A stretch of 56,088 bases of DNA, taken from positions 66,314 through 122,401 of the forward strand of contig KK211390.1 in NCBI GenBank assembly GCA_000622025.1, given 5' to 3'. A model generated the notes under the pieces. That model was not told the DNA's origin, did no database searches, and saw nothing but the letters and a program-made list of their open reading frames with translations. The translations under genes were made by a program, and so were the position numbers. The stretch comes from Lachnospiraceae bacterium AD3010 (GTDB taxonomy: Bacteria; Bacillota; Clostridia; Lachnospirales; Lachnospiraceae). This document shows, in pieces, positions 41,845 through 50,974 of this stretch; the first letter of the stretch is position 1; every line of letters begins with the position of its first letter.

Positions 41845-43086
41845 TCAGTACCTCAGAAGCTCCTGATAGGAGGATATCGCATACTGATCAGTCATTCCGG
41901 CGATATAATCAATGACCGCCTGAGTGAATATCCGCTCCGTTTCCAGAGCCCCGTATATCTTCTGATTGTCACATTCCGGCCGCTTAAAGCCTGCAATACT
42001 TATCCTTGCCCCGGGCAGAGTCACATATCTTGCAAGCCAGTCCCCGAATGTAAGCATAAGCTTCGGATAATGCTCTCCGGCCTCATGTATCCGTTCAAAG
42101 GTTCTGTCTCCGTCATAAACATCGCTCAAGGCCATGAAGAGCTCACACAGAACAAGCTCAGCATAGTGAACAAATGGAAGAAGCCAGTTGCTGTTGTAGA
42201 TATGCTCATAATTAAATTTCTTTATCCTGACAAGCTTCTTCAACGCCTCACGGCTAAGGGCAATGCCGGTATCCGGATCGGAATTCTCGCACACATCAAT
42301 GATCATGCTGTGCATGATTATCCCGGTGTTTATGGCGCCCTCCGACTCATCTCCCGCCATTTCCTCAAGAGTCTTCAGCTGCCCTCTGTCCAGTATCCCG
42401 AGAGTCATTGCATCCTCGATGTCACGTCCGAGATAGGCGATCTTGTCCGCTATCTTCACCACAGCACCTTCCCAGGTTACCGGCTGGAATTCACCGGCCT
42501 TCTTAAAGTCAGTTTCAAGATCGATAAAATCCTCTCTGGGGCGGATAGCGTTGTCATCCACCTCTCCGCAGTGGGAAATGATACCATCCCTGACCGCATA
42601 GGTAAGATCCAGATTTTTGAAATGTCTGAAATTATCCTCTAAAAGCTCTACCCTGTCCACCAGCCGGAGACCGTTCCTCTCATGCCAGAAGCTGTGCCCA
42701 AGATACTTTTCGGAAAGCTTCGAAAGAGTCTTTTCTCCTTCATGCCCAAAAGGCGCGTGCCCCAGGTCATGACCCATGGCTATGGCCTTTATCAGCTCCA
42801 GATTAAGCCCAAGGTACTTTCCTATTGTGCCTGCAACAGACTCCACATGAGCCACATGCTCAATCCGGGTGCAGATATGATCCGATCCCGCTGCATTATA
42901 AAAAACCTGGGTTTTGTGCTTTAACCTTCTGTACGCGAGACTGTGGAGGATACGGGTATAGTCCCGGGCAAATTCGCTCCTGATATCATCCTGTCTCGTG
43001 TACAGAGAGTACTGTCTTTCCGTTAATTTTTCAAAGTTGGGGTTGCCGGGGAAAGCGGCAACTGTTTTGAATACTCCCTGCTGCAA
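41845..43086 (-). CDS. dgt: dGTP triphosphohydrolase-like protein
   Basis: HD-domain enzyme that hydrolyses dGTP or other dNTPs to nucleoside and triphosphate, adjusting dNTP pools. The 413 residues have RRLKHKTQVF (about residue 52), RIEHVAHVESVA (His, about 75), and the HD motif AMGHDLGHAPFGHEGE (about 104). The start is TTG at 43086, with AAGGA about 9 bases upstream; no ATG occurs before the HD motif, so a non-ATG start is needed. It lies downstream of dnaB and just before the DUF624 gene. Confidence 0.93.
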   Translation of the reverse strand: MQQGVFKTVAAFPGNPNFEKLTERQYSLYTRQDDIRSEFARDYTRILHSLAYRRLKHKTQVFYNAAGSDHICTRIEHVAHVESVAGTIGKYLGLNLELIKAIAMGHDLGHAPFGHEGEKTLSKLSEKYLGHSFWHERNGLRLVDRVELLEDNFRHFKNLDLTYAVRDGIISHCGEVDDNAIRPREDFIDLETDFKKAGEFQPVTWEGAVVKIADKIAYLGRDIEDAMTLGILDRGQLKTLEEMAGDESEGAINTGIIMHSMIIDVCENSDPDTGIALSREALKKLVRIKKFNYEHIYNSNWLLPFVHYAELVLCELFMALSDVYDGDRTFERIHEAGEHYPKLMLTFGDWLARYVTLPGARISIAGFKRPECDNQKIYGALETERIFTQAVIDYIAGMTDQYAISSYQELLRY

Positions 43087-43128
43087 TTATTTTTTCCTTC
43101 TTTATTTTTATTGAATTATCGTTTCTGT

Positions 43129-43250
43129 TATCCTGATGGCTTTGCCCGAAGGATCTTCTAAAGATTCTTCGCGTCTCGTCTCCCGACTCGGTCCGCGCTG
43201 AACGCGTGCCACTGGCACGCAGCGCCGCTCAGAATGACAACTTGAGTGCT
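43129..43250. repeat. Hairpin-repeat cluster with 79-bp structured copy
   Basis: A plus-strand copy with a GGC-TTT-GCC type inner stem (43129-43156) is followed by a 79-bp minus-strand copy (43161-43239) identical to 40715-40793, then a tail fragment. It lies between dnaB and dgt. Confidence 0.85.
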
Positions 43251-43266
43251 CAGAATTACAAATTCT

Positions 43267-44622
43267 TCACCTGTCCTGCGAATAGTCAATATCCATAAAC
43301 TTCGTGAACTCCGGTCTCCATCCGAGCTTCCTTGTTCCCACTGCTCCGTTTCTCTGCTTGGCAATGATTATTTCCGCAATGTTCTTTTCCTCGGTATCGG
43401 GATGGTAATAGTCCTCCCTGTAAATAAACATTACAACGTCCGCATCCTGCTCTATGGCTCCGGATTCCCTCAGATCCGAAAGCATGGGATGCTTGTCCGG
43501 GCGTTGTTCAACTGCCCGGGAAAGCTGCGAAAGCGCTACAACCGGGACATTAAGTTCCCTTGCCAGTGCTTTCAGGGACCTCGATATCTCCGAGATCTCC
43601 TGCTGTCTCCCTGCGTCCCGTCTCGTATTTCCGGCACTCATAAGCTGGAGATAATCCACCATTACAAGATCAAGGCCTCCCTCCATCTTCTGCTTCCTGC
43701 ACTTACTGCGCATTTCCGCTACCGAGATAGCAGGAGTATCGTCTATCACAAGCTTTGATTTTCCTATAATGGCGGCACTTCCTATTACATCCTTCCACTC
43801 CTTTTCCTGGATCTCTCCTATCCTGATCTTTGAAGCATTTACGTAGGATTCCATGGCTATAAGCCTGTTGACCAGCTGTTCCTTCGACATTTCCAGGGAA
43901 AAGATCATGACCGGCCTGTTCTTCCTGAATGCAGCATTTTCCGCAATGTTCAGGGCCAGAGCCGTTTTTCCCATGGATGGCCGGGCCGCTATCAGTATGA
44001 GGTCGGATTTCTGCAGACCGGCAGTCATGCTGTCTATACCTCTGAAGCCGGTTTCCACCCCCGTCACCGCGCTGCCGCTTTTCTGGGCTTTCTGAATGCT
44101 GTCAAGAACATCCATTACGATCTTGCTAATGGGAGTCAGTCCCTCTCCGGTACCGCCGGACTGGACTATGTCAAAGATCTTCTTTTCTGCCAGCTCCAGG
44201 ATTCCGGGAGTCTCGATCGCTCCCTTGTAGCACTCCTGGGCTATTTCCTCATTAGCCCGGATAAGCTCCCTTTTTATGGCATTGTCCCTGACGATCCTCG
44301 CATAGGACCGTATGCTGGCGCTGGAAGGCACACTTTCGATAAGCTCAGCGATAAACCGGGCATTCCTTATTTCGGGAGGTGCCTGCATTTCCTTCAGCTT
44401 TTCAAGTATCGTTACCGAATCTACGGGCTTTCCTGCATTGTATATCTCCAGTATTGCCTTAAAAAAAATGCCGTACTGCCTGGCATAAAAGCTTTCGGGA
44501 GTCAGCATTTCGGATGCCGTAAGTATGGCATCCGGTGAAAGCATCATAGAGCCGATAACGGACATTTCCGCATCCATGGAATTCGGAGGGATCCGTTTTA
44601 TAGCCTTTTCATCCGTATCCAT
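43267..44622 (-). CDS. dnaB: Replicative DNA helicase DnaB
   Basis: Hexameric 5-prime to 3-prime helicase that unwinds DNA at the replication fork. The 451 residues show the N-terminal domain (IPPNSMDAEMSVIGSMML). The RecA-like domain carries Walker A AARPSMGKTAL (about residue 215), VMVDYLQLM (about 315), and the C-terminal REDYYH and KQRNGAVGTRKLGW blocks. Normal length, no intein. It follows rplI after 4 bases in the standard gdpP-rplI-dnaB order. Confidence 0.97.
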   Translation of the reverse strand: MDTDEKAIKRIPPNSMDAEMSVIGSMMLSPDAILTASEMLTPESFYARQYGIFFKAILEIYNAGKPVDSVTILEKLKEMQAPPEIRNARFIAELIESVPSSASIRSYARIVRDNAIKRELIRANEEIAQECYKGAIETPGILELAEKKIFDIVQSGGTGEGLTPISKIVMDVLDSIQKAQKSGSAVTGVETGFRGIDSMTAGLQKSDLILIAARPSMGKTALALNIAENAAFRKNRPVMIFSLEMSKEQLVNRLIAMESYVNASKIRIGEIQEKEWKDVIGSAAIIGKSKLVIDDTPAISVAEMRSKCRKQKMEGGLDLVMVDYLQLMSAGNTRRDAGRQQEISEISRSLKALARELNVPVVALSQLSRAVEQRPDKHPMLSDLRESGAIEQDADVVMFIYREDYYHPDTEEKNIAEIIIAKQRNGAVGTRKLGWRPEFTKFMDIDYSQDR

Positions 44623-44626
44623 AAAA

Positions 44627-45073
44627 CTACTCCTGCACTACGTGTAGAGTAAATTCACCGGTGACCGACGGATGAAGCTTTACCGGAATACGATAATCCC
44701 CCAGTGCCTTGATGGGATCCTTTAATACTATCTTCTTCTTGTCAAGCTCCGTTCCCTTCTGCTCTTTTACAGCCTCGGCGATCTCCTTGGATGATACGGA
44801 TCCGAATGTCTTCCCGTCCGCACCTGCCTTAATATGCACGGTGATCTCCATGCTTTCAAGCTGCCCGGCTGTTTCCCTTGCGGCCGCAAGCTCCTGAGCC
44901 GCAACCTTTTCCTCATTGGCTTTTTTCAGCTTGACGTCATTTAGGTTCTTCTGTGTAGCCTCCACAGCGAGACCCTTGGTAAAAAGAAAGTTTCTGGCAT
45001 AGCCGTCACTTACATTTATAATATCTCCTTTTTTTCCCTGACTCTTCACATCCTGTAAAAGTATTACCTTCAT
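44627..45073 (-). CDS. rplI: Ribosomal protein bL9
   Basis: Large-subunit protein with two RNA-binding domains joined by a long helix. The N-terminus [18 protein letters not shown] and [13 protein letters not shown] are diagnostic; the C-terminal domain has [15 protein letters not shown]. 148 residues is the usual size. The ATG overlaps the gdpP stop by 4 bases. Confidence 0.98.
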   Translation of the reverse strand: MKVILLQDVKSQGKKGDIINVSDGYARNFLFTKGLAVEATQKNLNDVKLKKANEEKVAAQELAAARETAGQLESMEITVHIKAGADGKTFGSVSSKEIAEAVKEQKGTELDKKKIVLKDPIKALGDYRIPVKLHPSVTGEFTLHVVQE

Positions 45074-47097
45074 TCTATTTCTCCTTTTTCTTCCATTTCG
45101 TCGAGAATTTCCTTAAGCTCCCTGCAGGCCTCCTCGATATTTCTGCCCTCCATCTGGGCTCCCGCTATATTGAGGTGTCCTCCGCCTCCGAATCTTTCCA
45201 TGATTATCTGCACATTGACTTCATCTATGGATCTGGCGCTTATATAGATCTTTCCTTCATACTCGGTAAATATGAAGGCGGCCTTTACCTTATCGATATT
45301 TAAGAGCTCATTCGCCGCCTGTGCTCCGGTAACGGTAGGGTTTTCAACATCCTTGGGACTCACGGATATCGCAAATTTCCCTCTGTAAAGCTCTGCATGC
45401 TGCACGGTCTCGGCTCTCGCCTTGTATTCCTTTATATCGTTACGGAAAAGCTTCCTGACCCTTGTCACATTTGCACCGTTACGCCTTAAGAATGCCGCAG
45501 CTTCAAAGGTTCTCACTCCCGTTTTTGTCATAAAGTTATTGGTATCTATCATTATGCCGGCGTACAGACTGTCTGCTTCAGCAGCCTTTATCTTTATTCC
45601 GTCTCCTATATACTGCAGGATCTCCGAAACCATCTCACAGGCGCTGGATGCGTAGGACTCTATATAAGAAAGAGTTGCATTGCTTATCCGTTCCGTGCCC
45701 ATCCTGTGATGATCAAGCACCACTATCGTCTTCGCTATGGAAAGAAGCTCAGGACATTCGGTATAATTGGGGCTGTTGGTATCAACCACAACCACTGCCG
45801 TATTGTCATCGCAGATCTGCTCTGCCTCGTCACTTGATATGATGAGCCCGGGACTGTACTCCCTGTCCTCCGTAAATGCTTCTACAAAGGGCTTTATGGA
45901 TTTTGATACCTCATTTATGACAATATTGCACTTCTTTCCAAGAGAATCAGCAGCCCGGAATATACCTACGGCGGCGCCGAGGGAATCGATATCCGTATTC
46001 TTGTGACCCATAACAAGGACCTGGTCTTTTCCTTCTATTATCTCTCTCAGTGCATGCGCTTTGACTCTTGCCCGGACACGGGTGCTCTTTTCAACCTGCT
46101 GGCTCTTCCCGCCGAAATAAGTGATATTCTCTCCGGTCTTTATGACCGCCTGGTCTCCTCCCCTTCCAAGCGCCAGATCTATGGCATTTCTCGCGTATTC
46201 GCTGTCTGTTAAGAAGGATTCGGCCTCCATACCGAAGCCGAGAGATAAGGTGACGGACATCTGGTTCCCGATACTGATATTCTTTACAGAATCAAGGATC
46301 GCAAAACGATTCTCCTTCATTCTGTCAAAGTCAACTCTTTTCATAACGGTGAAGTATTTATCGGTCTCAACCTTTTTGACTATGGCGTCATATTCCTTTA
46401 AATACTTGTTTATCTGCCTGTCCACAAGGGCAGTCAGCATAGAGCGTCTCACATCCTCCACGCTCTCCAGGGCATCATCATAATTATCAATATAGATAAG
46501 ACCCGCAACCAGAGACTGCTCGTGGTTTAAGCGCATGTAGAGATGAATGTCCGTAACGTCAAAGAAGAAAGCCGTAATAAGGTTTCCGTCAAAATCGTCA
46601 TTCTTTCTCCTGCCATCCTTCATAGGAAGGAGACGGAGATCCACCCTGTAATCCCGCTTCTCATAATTGATATCAAAGGTAACCACCTTTTGATCCTTAG
46701 GAAGCGTATCCTTTGTTATTTCCGGGAAAAAAGTTGTGATTGAGCTGGAATAAAACCTGTCCTTATGGATAATGGCCGCGAAACCCGCATTACTCCATAT
46801 AAAATGCCCGTCCTCATCAAGGATGGCATAGGGTATGGCCAGTCCCTTCAGGAGGCCCTTCTGAACCTGCCCGTATTCTGAAGCAAAGCTCACCATTTCC
46901 CTGCGTACCCTCCTCCTCGAGGACGCAAAGAAGAAACAGACCATAAGCACATAAACGACCCAGACGATCCCAAGAATAAAGGCGGAACGCCGGTCGGTCC
47001 TGTATATCATAATAAGGGGGATAAGAAAAACAAGGGACATCAAAAGCGGAATTGTCCCGATAAGCCTCAAAACGCCCTTAGTTCTGACTTTTTTCAT
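45070..47097 (-). CDS. gdpP: Cyclic-di-AMP phosphodiesterase GdpP
   Basis: Membrane enzyme that hydrolyses cyclic di-AMP, which controls potassium and osmolyte balance and wall stress. The 675 residues begin with two membrane segments (about 12-55), then a PAS-like domain and a degenerate GGDEF domain ([10 protein letters not shown], about residue 310). The DHH domain ([26 protein letters not shown]) and DHHA1 domain ([12 protein letters not shown], about 645) follow. All catalytic metal-site motifs are present. Upstream partner of rplI and dnaB, as in most Firmicutes. Confidence 0.97.
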   Translation of the reverse strand: MKKVRTKGVLRLIGTIPLLMSLVFLIPLIMIYRTDRRSAFILGIVWVVYVLMVCFFFASSRRRVRREMVSFASEYGQVQKGLLKGLAIPYAILDEDGHFIWSNAGFAAIIHKDRFYSSSITTFFPEITKDTLPKDQKVVTFDINYEKRDYRVDLRLLPMKDGRRKNDDFDGNLITAFFFDVTDIHLYMRLNHEQSLVAGLIYIDNYDDALESVEDVRRSMLTALVDRQINKYLKEYDAIVKKVETDKYFTVMKRVDFDRMKENRFAILDSVKNISIGNQMSVTLSLGFGMEAESFLTDSEYARNAIDLALGRGGDQAVIKTGENITYFGGKSQQVEKSTRVRARVKAHALREIIEGKDQVLVMGHKNTDIDSLGAAVGIFRAADSLGKKCNIVINEVSKSIKPFVEAFTEDREYSPGLIISSDEAEQICDDNTAVVVVDTNSPNYTECPELLSIAKTIVVLDHHRMGTERISNATLSYIESYASSACEMVSEILQYIGDGIKIKAAEADSLYAGIMIDTNNFMTKTGVRTFEAAAFLRRNGANVTRVRKLFRNDIKEYKARAETVQHAELYRGKFAISVSPKDVENPTVTGAQAANELLNIDKVKAAFIFTEYEGKIYISARSIDEVNVQIIMERFGGGGHLNIAGAQMEGRNIEEACRELKEILDEMEEKGEIE

Positions 47098-47112
47098 CTG
47101 AATTCAATACCT

Positions 47113-47877
47113 CTATATCGGAAAATACGGCTGAGGAACGGCATGCAGTGAATCCAGGAGCTCCCTCACCTTTTCCATGGGAGTATTCGTGTCAACCAGG
47201 ACTCCGCCGCTTTCATACATTGGATGAACCATGATCTCTATCAGCGAATCATCCTTTACCGAACCGTTCATAGCGGAAAGATCCCTGTAGGATCCGAAAT
47301 AATCCGCCGTAATATATCCGTTTTTCCTTAATCTTCTGTTATATGCACTCTTATATATCCTCTTCGGGATACTCATTTTGAGGAATAGATTCCTTGTTAG
47401 TCTAACGGATCTGAAGCTGTATCTCGCCATCAACGGCAGCAACAGACCGATAACTGACCGGTCCGTATGCACGTGGTGATGGGAATCCAAATGCTTTTCC
47501 GGAAGTCCGTAGGAGAAATACTTTCTTATCTGAGCCTCTATCTCTTCGGCGACTGCCTGAGACTCTCTTTTGCTGATAAATAGCCTGCTGGCGGTATGCT
47601 TCTGAAAATAAGCGTTAAAGGAACCGTCCTTCCTGCAGAAACGTTTTTCCTTCCTTATGCGCTTTGTCAACGGATATCCGCCGGTCAGATTCAGATGAAG
47701 TCCCACCGCCTCGGAAAAACCGTTCTTTTTCGCCAGTTCTACGGCTTCATCGGCAAAGGGCATATTCACCATTAGGGTTGTGTTGGTAATAAAGCCTCTT
47801 TCAAAGCTTTCAACTACTGCCTCATTTACTTCGGCACTCATACCAAAGTCATCACCGTTAACAATTGCTCTGATCAT
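47113..47877 (-). CDS. ChbG/YdjC family carbohydrate deacetylase
   Basis: Metal-dependent deacetylase of the YdjC fold, which acts on chito-oligosaccharides or similar acetylated sugars. The metal site is visible: NGDDFG at residues 7-12 and HLDSHHHVHTD near 128, plus GLHLNLTGGYPL near 60. The ATG at 47877 (MIRAIVNGDDFG) matches family starts; a TTG at 47904 is the alternative, and neither has a strong Shine-Dalgarno site. It lies 15 bases before gdpP. The sugar substrate is unknown. Confidence 0.9.
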   Translation of the reverse strand: MIRAIVNGDDFGMSAEVNEAVVESFERGFITNTTLMVNMPFADEAVELAKKNGFSEAVGLHLNLTGGYPLTKRIRKEKRFCRKDGSFNAYFQKHTASRLFISKRESQAVAEEIEAQIRKYFSYGLPEKHLDSHHHVHTDRSVIGLLLPLMARYSFRSVRLTRNLFLKMSIPKRIYKSAYNRRLRKNGYITADYFGSYRDLSAMNGSVKDDSLIEIMVHPMYESGGVLVDTNTPMEKVRELLDSLHAVPQPYFPI

Positions 47878-47940
47878 TTTTCTATAATACGATCCGGCCG
47901 CCAATAGTTATATTTTGATCCGTCCTTCAGACTGACGTCA

Positions 47941-47976
47941 AATGTCATTCTGAGGAGCGAAGCGACAAAGGATCTT
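47941..47976 (+). repeat. Hairpin repeat, nested GA form with GAA triloop
   Basis: Left stem ATTCT and right AGGAT do not match perfectly; the GC-GAA-GC core is intact. It lies between the divergent YdjC-type and dCMP deaminase genes. Confidence 0.75.
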
Positions 47977-48034
47977 CCTTGCTATTTTACCCATTAAGTA
48001 CCATTTCTGCAAGTATAGTGGTATATTTATAGCT

Positions 48035-48571
48035 ATGAGAAAACTATTTACCGAGTGGGCGATGGAGATCGCCGAGGACAGTAAGGTTCGGAGTACCTGC
48101 CTCTCCCGTCAGGTAGGCGCCGTAATAATCAAGGATAAGCAGATAATCGCCACCGGATACAACGGTGCTCCGGCAGGGGCTATCCACTGCACTGACATAG
48201 GCTATTGTATAAGGAAGAAACGGGGCATTCCCTCCGGGCAGGGGCTGGAGCTCTGCCGGGCGGGACACGCCGAGGCAAATGCCATTGACCAGTGCGCAAG
48301 ACGCGGCACCAGCTGCGAAGGAGCCACCCTCTATGTGACAACCCAGCCCTGTGTCTTTTGCTGTATCCACATCATACAGTCCGGGATAAAAAAGGTGATA
48401 TTCAAGGGAGAATACCCTACGGGACTGGGGCTGCAGCTTCTGAAGGAATCCGGCATCGAATACTCAAAATATGAGGAGGCGCTGGAAGAAGAGCGGCGCA
48501 ACGCTGAAGTAAAGCATCAAAAGGAAATGGAGAGGGTTGAGGAGTTTCTGAATAATCCCCCGGAATACTAA
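48035..48571 (+). CDS. Deoxycytidylate deaminase family protein
   Basis: Converts dCMP to dUMP for thymidylate synthesis. The 178 residues start with the family pattern MRKLFTEWAMEIAEDSKVRSTC. GYNGAPAGAIHC, the catalytic HAEANAI (about residue 76) and the zinc motif PCVFCC (about 108) follow. The last 30 residues are a charged helix. No Shine-Dalgarno sequence precedes the ATG. A TATAGT -10-like site lies only about 15 bases upstream, so the message may be nearly leaderless. ComEB-type competence proteins belong to the same family. Confidence 0.93.
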   Translation: MRKLFTEWAMEIAEDSKVRSTCLSRQVGAVIIKDKQIIATGYNGAPAGAIHCTDIGYCIRKKRGIPSGQGLELCRAGHAEANAIDQCARRGTSCEGATLYVTTQPCVFCCIHIIQSGIKKVIFKGEYPTGLGLQLLKESGIEYSKYEEALEEERRNAEVKHQKEMERVEEFLNNPPEY

Positions 48572-48595
48572 GCGCCTTTCTGTGCGCGTCAATAC

Positions 48596-48687
48596 GTGCC
48601 CCGGCTTACTAACTGTTTTTTTCGCGCTACGATCCCGCTAAGCGGGACGTGCTGAGTGCTCAAAAAACAGTTATCAATCCGGGACAC
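48596..48687. repeat. 92-base nested fold-back element
   Basis: Three concentric paired blocks. The outer block is GTGCCCCGG with CCGGGACAC (one mismatch). The middle block is AACTGTTTTTT with AAAAAACAGTT, and the innermost is TCCCGCT-A-AGCGGGA. It lies after the dCMP deaminase stop and before the Hsp20 promoter. It does not look like the GNA-hairpin family and may be a terminator, a fold-back element or a structured RNA. With the operator, promoter and leader of Hsp20 it fills the gap 48572-48881. Confidence 0.7.
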
Positions 48688-48751
48688 CATAATGACTCCG
48701 TGGAAACCTGGCATCAGGCTCTTTCAGTTCACAAAAAATTCACAAAATTTG

Positions 48752-48778
48752 TTAGCACTCGCACTTGACGAGTGCTAA
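48752..48778. promoter_or_regulatory. CIRCE operator of the Hsp20 gene
   Basis: Exact TTAGCACTC, nine bases, GAGTGCTAA. It overlaps the -35 element of the Hsp20 promoter, so HrcA binding should block RNA polymerase directly. Confidence 0.98.
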
Positions 48779-48793
48779 CAAAGGTGGTATAAC
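48765..48793 (+). promoter_or_regulatory. Sigma-A promoter of the Hsp20 gene
   Basis: TTGACG (48765-48770), 17-base spacer, TATAAC (48788-48793). The -35 lies inside the CIRCE operator. Confidence 0.88.
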
Positions 48794-48881
48794 ATAATCG
48801 TAAACAAAAAAGAGCCCCGGAAACTTAGGGGCCGCACCAGACTCAAAAGTTTATGAGCCGTTAGAAAAAGGAGGCTTTATT

Positions 48882-49334
48882 ATGTTATTACCCAGCATTT
48901 TCAATGACAACTTTGCAGACGATGTATTTAATGATTTCTTTGATCTTCCCGTTACCTTTAAGCAGGTATGGAATCCCGGCCTCACTTCAGGCACCAGCAT
49001 GATGCAGACCGATGTGAAGGAAACCGAAAAGGGCTTCGAGCTTGACATTTCCCTCCCCGGCTTCAGGAAGGAAGACATCAAGGCAGAGCTTAAGGATGGT
49101 TACCTCACTATCAATGCAGAGCATGCAGAGAATAAGGAAGAGAAGGAAGAGGGCAAGTTCATCCGGAAGGAGCGTTACACCGGACATTGCAGCAGGAGCT
49201 TCTTCGTAGGTGAGGAGATCACCGAGAACGATATCCATGCGAAGTTCGAAAACGGTGTCCTGATGCTCAGCATCCCAAAGAAGGAGCCTGCGAAAAAGGT
49301 TGAGGAAAAGAAGCTTATCGCAATCGAGGGATAA
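48882..49334 (+). CDS. hsp20: Small heat-shock protein, Hsp20/alpha-crystallin family
   Basis: ATP-independent holdase that binds unfolding proteins. The 150 residues carry the alpha-crystallin domain (DVKETEKGFELDISLPGFRKEDIKAEL in outline, about residues 40-68). The A-x-x-x-x-GVL motif (AKFENGVLMLSIPK, about 125) and a short Lys-rich tail follow. AAAGGAGG precedes the ATG by 7 bases. It has its own CIRCE operator and terminator, so it is a single-gene HrcA target. The leader of about 85 bases contains a small GCCCC/GGGGC hairpin. Confidence 0.96.
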   Translation: MLLPSIFNDNFADDVFNDFFDLPVTFKQVWNPGLTSGTSMMQTDVKETEKGFELDISLPGFRKEDIKAELKDGYLTINAEHAENKEEKEEGKFIRKERYTGHCSRSFFVGEEITENDIHAKFENGVLMLSIPKKEPAKKVEEKKLIAIEG

Positions 49335-49364
49335 TGCATCCGGCATAATTAATCGTATTGAGAT

Positions 49365-49401
49365 GGCGGCCACTGAAATTCAGTGACCGCCTTTATTATT
49401 T
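49365..49401 (+). terminator. Rho-independent terminator of the Hsp20 gene
   Basis: GGCGG and CACTG arms pair with CAGTG and CCGCC (one internal mismatch), followed by TTTATTATTT. Confidence 0.88.
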
Positions 49402-49402
49402 C

Positions 49403-49471
49403 GTGTCATCCTGAGCTTCAGCGAAGGATCTTTAATGAAAGATCCTTCGTCGCTTCGCTCCTCAGGCTGAC
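49403..49471. repeat. Two hairpin repeats in inverted tandem
   Basis: A plus-strand copy with TTCA loop (about 49405-49432) and a minus-strand nested copy with GAA triloop (about 49437-49471) meet head to head. CGAAGGATCTTT and AAAGATCCTTCG pair around AATG. The second copy supplies the last codons and stop of the sirtuin gene. Confidence 0.85.
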
Positions 49472-50208
49472 ACAGTAATATCTCCCAGCACCTCCCCGAT
49501 ACTGTCGGCGATACAGAGATCCGCCTCCCTGTCTCTGGAGGTTGCTCCCTTATTTATAAGTACAAGCGCATTCCCCTTAAAGTAATCCACTAGCCCTGCC
49601 GCGGGATAGACCACGAGGCTGGTTCCGCCGATTATCAGCACATCCGCCTGTGATATGGCATCAATGGCACCGCTTATGGTATCCTGATCAAGTCCCTCCT
49701 CATACAGCACCACATCAGGCTTTATGATACCACCGCACTTGTCGCACTTCGGCACAGGATCCTTACTTTCCTTCATATATTCGAGATCAAAGGACTTATG
49801 GCAGGACATACAGTAATTTCTGAGAATGCTGCCGTGAAGCTCATAAACGGTTTTGCTTCCCGCTGCCTGATGGAGGCCGTCGATATTTTGTGTGACGACT
49901 GCCGTAAGCTTACCCTTTTTCTCAAGCTCTGCAAGCTTCAGATGGGCTTTATTCGGCTTAGGCTCCTTGTCAGACCCGATCATCAGGATCTTATCCCTGT
50001 AAAACTTATAGAATTCCTCCGGCTTCCTCATAAAAAAGGTGTGGCTCAGAATTGTTTCCGGAGGATAATCATATTTCTGATTGTACAGCCCGTCCACCGA
50101 ACGGAAGTCCGGGATCCCGCTCTCCGTTGATACTCCGGCACCGCCAAAGAATACGATCCGTTTCGCCCCGTCGATTATCTCCTGTAGTTTTTCCTTTTCG
50201 TTACTCAT
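49462..50208 (-). CDS. cobB: NAD-dependent protein deacylase, sirtuin family
   Basis: Removes acetyl or longer acyl groups from lysines using NAD. The 248 residues show GAGVSTESGIPDFRS (about residue 24), TQNIDGLHQAAG (about 108), the catalytic LHG (about 124), two CxxC zinc pairs, and GTSLVVYPA (about 194). It lies just upstream of the convergent Hsp20 terminator and follows the MaoC-like gene after 11 bases. The last codons VSA and TGA come from a hairpin repeat. Confidence 0.95.
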   Translation of the reverse strand: MSNEKEKLQEIIDGAKRIVFFGGAGVSTESGIPDFRSVDGLYNQKYDYPPETILSHTFFMRKPEEFYKFYRDKILMIGSDKEPKPNKAHLKLAELEKKGKLTAVVTQNIDGLHQAAGSKTVYELHGSILRNYCMSCHKSFDLEYMKESKDPVPKCDKCGGIIKPDVVLYEEGLDQDTISGAIDAISQADVLIIGGTSLVVYPAAGLVDYFKGNALVLINKGATSRDREADLCIADSIGEVLGDITVSA

Positions 50209-50219
50209 ACCTGCCTCCC

Positions 50220-50633
50220 TTACAGAAACCCTATCTGCATAGAACCTCTTAAGACCTTTTCCCCATCGTCCTTCTTTATCGTAACCTTTACCCTGATGAC
50301 CCGGTAAGCGTCATTCTTTTCCGCCACCTCGCCGCTGATAATGAGCCTGTCCCCGGGATATACGGGCTTCATAAACTTAAGCTCCGTATTCTGAATGATA
50401 CTCTTTTCTCCCGGAAGGTACATTCCGGCAAGGGTTGAGAGGAAGGAAGCGGTCAGCATCCCGAAAGCTGCATGCCCCTTGAAGCCATGAGACCTGGCAA
50501 ATTCATCGTCCCTGTGAAAGGGATTATCGTCTCCTGTGATGGCACGGAAGCTGTCAAGCATCCGGTCCGTAATCTCTGTCTCAAATTCTTCCCTGTGTCC
50601 TGTCTCCAGGTCTTCATAATCATAGGTATTCAT
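50220..50633 (-). CDS. MaoC-like hotdog dehydratase/hydratase
   Basis: 137-residue single hotdog domain. It carries the (R)-hydratase motif: TGDDNPFHRDDEFARSHGF (about residues 33-51) with catalytic Asp and His, then GHAAFGML. Such enzymes hydrate enoyl-CoA or enoyl-ACP. The ATG overlaps the stop of the carrier-protein gene as TGATG. Coupling to that gene suggests the substrate is carried on it; the pathway is not evident from this window. Confidence 0.9.
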   Translation of the reverse strand: MNTYDYEDLETGHREEFETEITDRMLDSFRAITGDDNPFHRDDEFARSHGFKGHAAFGMLTASFLSTLAGMYLPGEKSIIQNTELKFMKPVYPGDRLIISGEVAEKNDAYRVIRVKVTIKKDDGEKVLRGSMQIGFL

Positions 50634-50872
50634 CAGAGCTTACCCATTATGAGGTCCGCCATTTCGCCAACGTTCTTAAGCTCCCTCACTTCCTTTATAT
50701 TGAATTTCATATTGAATTCCTTCTCCATAGTCATAATGAGCTCAACCTGTGCAAGACTGTCCCAGTCCTCTATATCAGCAGCATTTGTCTCATCAACGAT
50801 CACAAGGGTGTCATCATCAAATTCCTCCCTGAATATTTCCGTGATCTTTTCAAAAAGCTCTTCTCTTGTCAT
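50633..50872 (-). CDS. Acyl carrier protein, non-housekeeping
   Basis: 79 residues with the phosphopantetheine site DWDSLAQVELIM (Ser near residue 39). The W before DSL and the absence of fab genes nearby set it apart from the housekeeping AcpP, which usually reads GADSLD. It is translationally coupled to the MaoC-like gene. It may serve the FkbH-like enzyme at 37.5 kb or a pathway outside the window; that link is inference. Confidence 0.9.
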   Translation of the reverse strand: MTREELFEKITEIFREEFDDDTLVIVDETNAADIEDWDSLAQVELIMTMEKEFNMKFNIKEVRELKNVGEMADLIMGKL

Positions 50873-50903
50873 TTTACTTTAGGTAATCCCTTTCATTTTA
50901 TTA

Positions 50904-50974
50904 AAGATCCTTCGCTTCCCTGTCATTCTGAGCGTCAGCGAAGAATCCTTCGTCGCCTTGCTCCTCAGGATGAC
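50904..50974. repeat. Hairpin-repeat cluster before the carrier-protein gene
   Basis: A truncated minus-strand copy, a complete plus-strand copy with ATTCT/AGAAT and GTCA loop (about 50922-50948), and a minus-strand nested copy with an AAG loop (about 50948-50974). The last supplies the VSS and TGA end of the Cys-rich gene. Confidence 0.8.

Noticed and set aside
43158-43364. 68-codon minus-strand frame before dgt
   Set aside because: Mostly the 79-bp repeat plus the end of dnaB in another frame.
48794-48881. RNA thermometer in the Hsp20 leader
   Set aside because: The Shine-Dalgarno site is not sequestered in a convincing stem (only a weak GAGCC/GGCTT pairing with a G-T pair); CIRCE already explains heat control.
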